Shown: positions 57,213-64,000 of the stretch, in pieces
Numbering within the stretch: the stretch's first letter is position 1
How the letters are laid out: every line of letters begins with the position of its first letter
Source of the DNA: Pyrenula massariospora
Lineage: Eukaryota > Ascomycota > Eurotiomycetes > Pyrenulales > Pyrenulaceae
DNA length: 64,000 bases
Direction of reading: 5' to 3'
Assembly (NCBI GenBank): GCA_021030905.1
Contig: JAGFMI010000003.1
Span: forward strand, 2,232,001-2,296,000
Made by a program: the position numbers and the translations under genes
Notes under the pieces: generated by a model
What the model was told of the DNA's origin: nothing
The model's input: the letters and a program-made list of their open reading frames with translations, nothing else
Database searches by the model: none

Positions 57213-57952
57213 TCACAGATCTATCCGAAGTTCCTCATCTCGATTCCTCTCATCAAGATGAATAGTCGTATCAAGACAGTATATCCGCTCTCCCTCCTTT
57301 GTGACCGCATCGAACTTGAAATAGTAATCTCCCTATTCTGATCAGTCTCCGGCTCAAGGCACCTCGACCCAGGAAGAGACTCACCGGCCCGATAAACATC
57401 GGCATGACCCAACCCGACATCATGATCAACGCAAACCCTTTCTCTGGCGGACATTTCTGCGCTCGGTCCGGGTCTGGCTGATCAATCATGTCGATGAATC
57501 CGTCGCAAAAGTCCCAGCTACCTTCTTCGTATTCGTCCGGAGGGCTGTATACGCCTTGGGCTCGCATGGTCCAGGTGGCGTTGTTGGTGATGTTTTGGGA
57601 GAATGATCCTAAGTAGGACCCGTTAGCTTGTGGCATAAATGATGGTAAAGGAGGGCTTCACCGTAGAGATGGACTTCGAAAACATCATCACTTCATACGG
57701 TTGTAGTCAGTGAACGCGCAAGTAAAGTATGAGAGTGCTTTACATGTATAATGGGTTCGGCGCGAGCTCTATGTGGTCGATTGAATACAGGTCTGTGGAA
57801 CGAGACTCGTTGCAGTACTTGAAAGGAGAACCTCCAGGAATGGTTGAGGGCTGCGGAAGGAGGTTGGTGGAATCGTGTTGGCGTAGAAAAGAAGAACCTT
57901 GAGCGATCACGCCGCAAGCCACTGCTAGAACAACAAATATGAACATAGGCAT
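57213..57952 (-). CDS. ML-domain (Npc2-like) lipid-transfer protein
   Basis: Exons 57744-57952, 57662-57690, 57385-57608 and 57213-57332 give 193 residues, with GT-AG introns of 51-53 nt throughout; the second exon is only 29 nt. A signal peptide (1-17) is followed by the ML (MD-2-related lipid recognition) domain. The opening is SPFKYCNESRSTDLYSIDHI, the core VFEVHLYGSFSQNITNNATW, and later Cys residues lie in WDFCDGF, QKCPPEKGF and RIYCLDTT. These fit the disulfide pattern of the Npc2/PG-PI transfer protein group, which carries sterols or phospholipids through the vacuole or secretory lumen. ATG 57952 directly precedes the signal peptide. Confidence 0.88.
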
Positions 57953-59476
57953 CGCGACTGTATTTCGATGCTGCTCAGAAGATTGACATTAGACGCTGAG
58001 TAGGAGCTCCGGAGACATCGACAAAGAGTAGCCCAGCGTAATATGTTAGGTAGGTAGCAATGTTGGACCTTCAAGGTAGCCCCGAGCAAAACTAAATGTC
58101 GGAGGTAAGACAAAAGTTGATGTTTAGACCAGCAATGGTAGTGTTAGTCTTGGCCTAGCTTGCTTGTTCAAGATCGTGAGTCTCGCGCAAAAGGATTGCG
58201 GCCCAATGGGTGGGCGGCGGCGGCGAAGCTGTTGGTTTCGTGCACCTCAAGACAATAGTCTGAGGCGTTCTGTCCGAGAGATGACGGTTTAGATGGTTGT
58301 GGCTTTGACTTTGCCTTACAACAACGCGACTCACTTGAAGAACTGAATCCAAAATTAAGCAATTTCATCACAGGTATATAGATCAAGTTTCAGTGGACGA
58401 GGTTCGGGTCAGAAGTTGTCCTCGGTCCTCGTATGGCAGCCTTCTCCGGCTAATAATCGGGTATTGGGGCTGCTCCAACTTCTTTGCTTCTGTCTTCCAG
58501 CCTCACCAGCCTCGGGGCAGAGTACTGCGGAGGTTGGTTGCCGCTTTGGCTACTTGGCATCATTTTCTTCTTCTGCACAAGTTAATCTAACTTGGCCGCC
58601 TGCGCCTGTATAGCTGCGCCTGCACATCATTAATATTCAGCCTTATCCGCTTGATACTGGCTCATCTTGTGGCTCCCAATTATCTCAGGTATGTTGGAAC
58701 CTCAGTGTTTAGCACTTCCGCTAAAGGCAAGACATCATCAAACAATGACGCGACTTAGTCACTGGTTCGTCCAATCGCCACCTGATAAAGAGCAATTTAG
58801 ATTTTTCAGGTGGTACAAAATGACTCCAGAAATCTGAATCAGGAGTTTTATCTGACCTAACTGATGCCATTGCGACTCCCTATTGGTCTAATACACAATT
58901 GTCGAACTAAGCAATACTAGGCTATGCCATGTGAGATAGATCGAGGACCAACCATGCAGATGGTCCTCGATACACGCTTGATGAGATATATCTTTGATGC
59001 AACAAAAGCTCATGTCTAGCACGCCTTGGCATTCGAATGCTATCCCAACCCATTTTGGGATGGAAGGAGATGTAACGTGAAAGCTGTGTTGGCGGCCTCT
59101 CAGGTAGGTCTACACTCTGATAACATTCGCTCACTATTATTGAGAGCCTCATTGCTACGTATCCAGGCCAGGTCTTGACATTTTGAATTGGTATCAACCT
59201 TGCGGCCTTGTAACAACAAGTCAAATAACTCCAGCTGTTTGTTGGCAGTCAATTTTGGATTTCTTGAGCGCTACTACTTGGCAAAATGAATTGGTTGACT
59301 ATATAAGTCCTACATTTGAAGGCACAGAATGTTTTCATTTTTGCCTTCCATTGCTTCTGCATCTGCAATTTCATGTCTTGGCCTTCAAGTTGGACACACG
59401 TTTGAATTTCTAATAATTGTTTCATTGGCTGCACTCTCGCCTGCGCAGCTCTGTCCTCTCACTTCCGTAGATTGCA
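57953..59476. other. Intergenic
   Basis: About 1.5 kb between divergent genes. A 72-codon minus-strand frame (58168-58386) and several shorter ones show no family signal. The stretch just before 59477 (pyrimidine-rich, then ATGTTGC) is probably the promoter of the SGNH gene. Confidence 0.45.
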
Positions 59477-61225
59477 ATGTTGCATGGGTTGCTTCTAGTT
59501 TCTCTTCTTCAAGGGTCTCTTGCCCTACCATCTCTTAAGCGGGACGACGAAAAGTTCGAGTGGACGGCCCTAGGAGACTCCTATGCCTCAGGTGTAGGCT
59601 CGACTGGATACGTCGATGGTCGGCGGTGTCTTCGATACGATGAAGCTTATCCTGTATCTCTTAACAAGAGAGATGATCTCGCAAGACCAAAAGAACATAT
59701 CTTCAATAACGTAGTCTGCTCTGGAGCGCACTACGATGACATCGAGAAATATCAATTCTACGACGAAGATCATTACAATGAACCTAACTGGCAATACAGT
59801 CCCCGGCCAAAGTTTGGTAAGCCTGCAATGGCAACCTTGCATGTCGGTGGGGATGACATCGATTTTCCTGGAATCCTTTTCAATTGTATTCTTGAAACAC
59901 ACATACCTGGTGGCGGTCCACCACAGAGAAGCTGTCCAGACCAAAGAGATCATAGCTGGGGTAAAATAAGGGATCCTAAATTAGTCGACAACATCGACGA
60001 ACTCATCAAGAAAACTGTAAACAAAGGCAGAGAAGGACCTATCGGTAATTTGTTCAAACTGTATGTTGTTGGCTACGGCCAGTTCTTTAACCCAGATACA
60101 CCGTTGTGCGACAAAGTCACCTTCGCTCGCACCGCGAACCCAAATCCTGATGGCAAGGAACACATCAATATGACACAATCATTGCGAAAGGAATTTAACG
60201 ATATGAGTGTCGGCTTAAACAAGGCTATTCAAAGCGCAGTGGATAGAAATAAAGACGACGGCGTAAAATTCATCGACATTGACGGCGCTCTCACCGGCCA
60301 CCGCTTCTGCGAAAAGGACATCCACGAGCCTGACCAAGACAATCCACAACTTTATTTCTGGCACTACCCCTACAACCGGCCCAACGATGTCGTAGATGAC
60401 CTTATGGATGAAGCCGGGAAAACGGTCGTCAACGGAATGAACACCCAACAGCTCGGTGCTAAATTCCCGGAAACCCGTGACTACACGAACGCAGTCTTCG
60501 ACGCCATCGACCAGAACAAAGCCAAGCAAGCCAGCCTCGACAGCGACGACCAAACCCAAAAGCTCCCCGGCTGGGACAGCCTGGGCTGGCGCTTCAAGGT
60601 CTTCCACCCGCAGCCGCGCTTCCACAACATAATCCAAGACCTGATTTTCAAACAATACCACCAGGACGCCGATGAAGATCCGGATTCGAGCGGTGGTGGC
60701 AACCAGGGCCCGCCAAATTGCGAAGGCAACCAAGTCTCGATCCCCGAATGCCAGCAGGGCCGCATCCCGGACAACACGCCCGACTTCTCCGGCGCCAGCG
60801 TCCCGCCGGTCTGCAATAAAGTGAACAACGGCGACGATCCGCTGCTGCGTGTAAATGCCGATAAGGCCAAGCAGGCCGCGACGGACTATTGCCAATCGCT
60901 CAAAGACGGCAAAGTCGTTCTCGATGCACAGCATACCTCGACGGGAAAGTCCGACATCGTCAAGGGTGCGGCGGAGAAGAATGGGGATCTGGCGCTGACT
61001 GTGCTGTGGACGAAGAAGGGGTGTCCGCAGAACAAGGGTACGGAGGTGCTGGATTTTACGAAGCTTGATGCGAAAAAGTGCTTTGATAATTTTTATACGG
61101 AGCTGGAGGCGGCTTGTACGGTGGATAAAACCTGGAGTGACTACGATAAGGACCACACGTTCCTTGGGGGAGTGTATCTTGACGATTGCGCTATTTGGAG
61201 CGTGACGGGGCAGCAGGGGTCGTGA
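59477..61225 (+). CDS. Secreted SGNH/GDSL-type hydrolase with a C-terminal extension
   Basis: Single frame of 582 residues. A signal peptide (about 1-17) and a KR pro-site (21-22) precede block I, TALGDSYASGVG, with the nucleophile Ser35. Block III reads HVGGDDIDF (Gly124-Asp127), where the oxyanion Asn of GGND is an Asp. Block V is probably VFHPQPRFHNI. The extra 170 residues after about 410 are Cys-containing (PPNCEGNQVSIPECQQG, ending YLDDCAIWSV) and may form a separate disulfide-linked module. The family hydrolyses esters of lipids or sugars. The first half has low GC at third positions, the second half very high. No intron is needed. Confidence 0.85.
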   Translation: MLHGLLLVSLLQGSLALPSLKRDDEKFEWTALGDSYASGVGSTGYVDGRRCLRYDEAYPVSLNKRDDLARPKEHIFNNVVCSGAHYDDIEKYQFYDEDHYNEPNWQYSPRPKFGKPAMATLHVGGDDIDFPGILFNCILETHIPGGGPPQRSCPDQRDHSWGKIRDPKLVDNIDELIKKTVNKGREGPIGNLFKLYVVGYGQFFNPDTPLCDKVTFARTANPNPDGKEHINMTQSLRKEFNDMSVGLNKAIQSAVDRNKDDGVKFIDIDGALTGHRFCEKDIHEPDQDNPQLYFWHYPYNRPNDVVDDLMDEAGKTVVNGMNTQQLGAKFPETRDYTNAVFDAIDQNKAKQASLDSDDQTQKLPGWDSLGWRFKVFHPQPRFHNIIQDLIFKQYHQDADEDPDSSGGGNQGPPNCEGNQVSIPECQQGRIPDNTPDFSGASVPPVCNKVNNGDDPLLRVNADKAKQAATDYCQSLKDGKVVLDAQHTSTGKSDIVKGAAEKNGDLALTVLWTKKGCPQNKGTEVLDFTKLDAKKCFDNFYTELEAACTVDKTWSDYDKDHTFLGGVYLDDCAIWSVTGQQGS

Positions 61226-61657
61226 GAGTAAGTCCGACGTACGTTTTAGGGTGAAATGTTTCGCATTTATAGGTTCTTTTGAGACACTGCAAGGCGTTCA
61301 TGGGAGTATAAATACAAGATATTACGTGTCTTGAGGTGTTTATGTGATTGCCTGAGACAGTATTGGTAAGGTGGTGAACTTAACTATAATGCTCCTCAAT
61401 CGCCTATAAGATTCTTAGGTATTTTGAATATTTTCCCACGCAAATGAAGGAGAAAGAAGACATCTCTACTTCATGCATGCCCAGTCGAAAGCTGTAGTAC
61501 GTCTCATGCAATTCTATTGAATTATCGAGGATAATACTCACGCCAGAATATGCTGCACTTCAATGACAGCCGGGCATTATCACACACTCCGTCTAAATAG
61601 CATGAGAGGAATGCACCGACAATTATCATAGCGTAATAGAAAGTCCTTTTATGCGTA
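61226..61657. other. Convergent 3' region
   Basis: 432 bp of A/T-rich sequence between converging genes; nothing is seen beyond UTR. Confidence 0.5.
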
Positions 61658-62611
61658 TCATACTTTCACGGTTTTCCATCCTTCGAGGGAGAGGAGAAAT
61701 GAGACAATGTCGCAAAGCATGTTCCCTGAGTACCAATGGCCAAGGCCAGGATATTCACGTCCCCAACAATTGACACCGAGTTCGTTGAAGAAGCGTGCGG
61801 CTTGTCTGCTGAGTACACATGGTACTTTATCATCGTCGGTGCCATGGCCAAGGAATATTAGTGGGAGGCTTCGCAGTTGTGCATTGCCATCACGGGTCGG
61901 TTCAGTGGTGGGCATATCTAATTCGTTGCAAAGCCAGTCAGATATTTGCGTGATTTTATCGTAACCCGCATTCGCGGAACTATCATGGCCACATTCGAAC
62001 CGCTCGAACGGGTCTTCGCCCTCACCCTCAGGAGGCGCAAAGACATCCTCCATCTGCTGCCTCAGAGGCAACCATCCACACATCCCCACAACCCCTCCAA
62101 TTGCCTCTCCTCGCCATGCTAGCTGCGCAACCAGCGATGCCGCACAGCCTTGGCTTAAGCCCATCAAGACCACATTCGCGGCGCCGACGGCATCAATTTC
62201 TTTCTGGATCAGCTCATGGATGAAGAGGCTGGTCTCTCTGAGACCATCGATTTGGAGCTCCTGACGATGTTCGGGGTGGTCTAAACTCCAGTTGTCGAAC
62301 CACTGGTGGATTTTGCTCCGGTTGAAGACAGTGGCACGGCGTAAGGAGGCGGTTGGGAAGACGACTTTCGCGTGGGGAAAGAGGGCCTGGATCGTACACG
62401 GTTGTGTTTCTTTTGTAGAGCACGTGGGCGAGGATGCAGCCGGAATGGGATAGTCGAGGAATGGTCTAGCAAATTTCTCGGCGGTTGAACCTCGACCGTG
62501 GAGGATGATGAGCGTTTGTTGATGTGTGTCCAGGGAGTCAATAATCAAAGGTTCAGGATACGCCGAGGACTGGGTAGCCTTGGCTCCCCTATTGAGTTGT
62601 TGGGACGCCAT
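61658..62611 (-). CDS. Alpha/beta hydrolase of the acyl-protein thioesterase/carboxylesterase group
   Basis: Single frame of 317 residues. The fold markers are TLIILHGRGSTAEKFARPFL (first strand and oxyanion loop), the nucleophile elbow GLSQG with Ser153, the acid in GHGTDDDKVP and the His in PGLGHWYSG. This is the catalytic triad of APT1/Lypla-type esterases, but the protein is about 90 residues longer than APT1. Insertions lie after the first strand (Cys/Pro-rich) and around FAPPEGEGEDPF. That layout is typical of a secondary fungal branch of unknown substrate, not of the true depalmitoylase. ATG 62611 is the first in frame. Confidence 0.85.
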   Translation of the reverse strand: MASQQLNRGAKATQSSAYPEPLIIDSLDTHQQTLIILHGRGSTAEKFARPFLDYPIPAASSPTCSTKETQPCTIQALFPHAKVVFPTASLRRATVFNRSKIHQWFDNWSLDHPEHRQELQIDGLRETSLFIHELIQKEIDAVGAANVVLMGLSQGCAASLVAQLAWRGEAIGGVVGMCGWLPLRQQMEDVFAPPEGEGEDPFERFECGHDSSANAGYDKITQISDWLCNELDMPTTEPTRDGNAQLRSLPLIFLGHGTDDDKVPCVLSRQAARFFNELGVNCWGREYPGLGHWYSGNMLCDIVSFLLSLEGWKTVKV

Positions 62612-63388
62612 GATCTAGACGACGGGTCGCTGCCCTTCATGTTGGACAAGGATATGTGAGGCAGGGTCTTTCTACATTCAATAGTTGTACCCGGCATGTC
62701 CAGCTGGTTTTGCGATGGTAGCAAGATGCCTGGACTGCAAAGATTCATCTTCCTCGGAAGCCAGACTGGTCACGTCAATCTCCACCGAGTTTTCAAGAGC
62801 TTGCTCGAGATCGGTATCGTCGTGTTTCGGGTGGTGAAGTTCTAAACCCTTTTCGATTTCCAGATAAGGGAATGGTCGCACAACACATCGGCATCTCAAC
62901 AGAAGACGTTCAAGAAACGGAAATTTGCAGTTGAATTTGAAATTGAACGTGAAATATCCCCTCTAGCTGAACATAATTCACGGTATATTGAAAGTACCTT
63001 ATTTATGGTTGGACCCTGACCTTGTTGCCTGTTCCCGTTCCCAAACAAGCCAAGCTGCGAATCCTCCAAACAGCCGCGGCATTGGCAGGATCCTCCGCTA
63101 TCATGCTGCAGGAGCTTCTGGCGGGGCAATGCCTAGAGCACAGTCTAGGCTTGAAATGGGGAGTATGTCTTTAAGTTGAACTATCTTCTCTTTTCTTTAA
63201 TTATTTTCACTTCTACTCCTTTGTTTCTGGTGGCGCTCGAGGAGTGTCTCCAAGTAGACGTTCACCGCTTACAGAGTCACTCTTGCCTTCGATTTGGCTC
63301 ATGTCTGTGGGAAAACCTCTTAGATGGTGATCGAAGTCGTCGGAGGAATGAGGGATTGCGTCAGTCAGCCTATGATGTTTGACGCAAG
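62612..63388. other. Divergent intergenic region
   Basis: About 780 bp between divergent genes. Short minus-strand frames (62545-62899) have no family signal. The promoter of the DUF3431 gene should lie here. Confidence 0.45.
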
Positions 63389-64000
63389 ATGCTCGAAGTA
63401 CTACGCCGGCGGTCGTTCGTGATAGCTGCCACTACAGTTATCCTTGTGTACCTGCTCTGGACCCAACAGGGACGAGAATCTGTCTACCCAAGAAATGGCT
63501 CATACACGATCGAGATTGTAAGCTCAATACCTTTACTTCTCACGATCTGGCTAACATTTATGTACTAGAAATCGGATACATCCTCCTCGCCTCCGCCTCT
63601 CCAACATTCACGGACGTTGGTGATTGCGCGGACCTCGTCGGAGAATGTGGATTGGGTGGAAGAGCAATTTAAGAACGAAACCAGGTTCGCGCTGGCCGTG
63701 TACACTGTTGATGACAATTCCACCGCTATTACGAATCAAGTTCCTGCAAACAAAGGTCACGAGACAATGCCGTATTTGACATACATAATCGACCACTACA
63801 ACGAATTAGACGACGTAACGATCTTCATGCACTCAAACCGCTTTACATGGCATAATAATGATTTGCTGGACAGTGATGCTGTGCAGATGGTAAGGAGACT
63901 GAGGACGGAGAGGATTATAAGTGATGGATACATGGTACGCGAATAGTTCTTTTACCCGCACCGTCTTATGTTACTTTGAATCGTCTGCTCACGTTCTTCC
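63389..64000 (+). CDS. DUF3431-family type II membrane protein, 3' end beyond the window
   Basis: Exons seen: 63389-63517 and 63569-63934. A GT donor at 63935 opens an intron that runs past the right edge, so only the first 165 residues are visible. A basic N-terminus (LRRRSF) and a membrane helix (about 12-24) lead to a short stem. Then come TLVIARTSSENVDWVEEQF and RFALAVYTVDDNS. The strongest block is NKGHETMPYLTYIIDHYNEL, followed by TIFMHSNRFTWHNNDLL, which together are diagnostic of DUF3431. The family is common in fungi and probably acts in Golgi or cell-wall glycosylation; its reaction is not known to me. Confidence 0.85.

Noticed and set aside
58155-58386. 72-codon minus-strand frame (MKLLNFGFSSSSESRCC...)
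   Set aside because: Short, with no signal peptide of convincing quality, no homologue I recognise and no conserved spacing; too weak to call.

Overview
The window is nuclear DNA from a filamentous ascomycete (Pezizomycotina). The signs are many 45-60 nt introns with CTAAC/CTAAT-type branch sites, an ATG15 lipase with a Ser/Thr-rich tail, a Pns1-type transporter, an ascomycete laccase with a DSGL tail, RTA1 and DUF3431 proteins, and a fungal transcription-factor-like protein of the DUF3468 kind. A leotiomycete is my best guess, but that is an impression, not something the sequence proves. I rebuilt 24 complete protein genes and one cut by the right edge. No tRNA, rRNA, CRISPR array or intact mobile element is visible.

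Left block (1-28.2 kb): conserved housekeeping genes. In order they are ATG15 (-), a VPS9-domain Rab GEF (+), a membrane-anchored glycosyltransferase-like protein (+), an Rkm5-type lysine methyltransferase (-), a long-chain acyl-CoA synthetase (+), a Pns1 choline-transporter-like protein (+), a p24 cargo receptor (-), a SANT/Myb-like protein (+), a 2302-residue coiled-coil protein (+) and translation factor eEF1B-alpha/EF-1-beta (-).

Middle block (28.8-43.8 kb): accessory in character. A 610-residue IucA/IucC-type (NRPS-independent siderophore, NIS) synthetase is divergent from an MFS transporter. They are followed by a secreted laccase whose upstream region carries a 19-bp minisatellite with GATA sites every 38 bp, then an aldo-keto reductase, a transcription-factor-like protein without a zinc cluster, and an RTA1 membrane protein. 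This looks like a small metabolic or iron-related gene cluster and is the most interesting system here.

Right block (44-64 kb): a RecQ helicase, a short Apq12-like membrane protein, then about 4.3 kb without a clear gene. That stretch holds two diverged 270-bp direct repeats, decayed-looking reading frames and a leader sequence shared with a gene 5.3 kb away. Next come a secreted nucleoside-hydrolase-like enzyme, two divergent unrecognised coiled-coil proteins, an ML-domain lipid-transfer protein, a secreted SGNH hydrolase, an acyl-protein-thioesterase-like hydrolase and the start of a DUF3431 protein.

Splicing is the second theme. Reading frames and family alignments call for GC-AG introns in the VPS9, RecQ and nucleoside hydrolase genes and for a GA-AG donor in the acyl-CoA synthetase. 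All gene models come from reading frame, splice consensus and remembered family sequences; no search was run.
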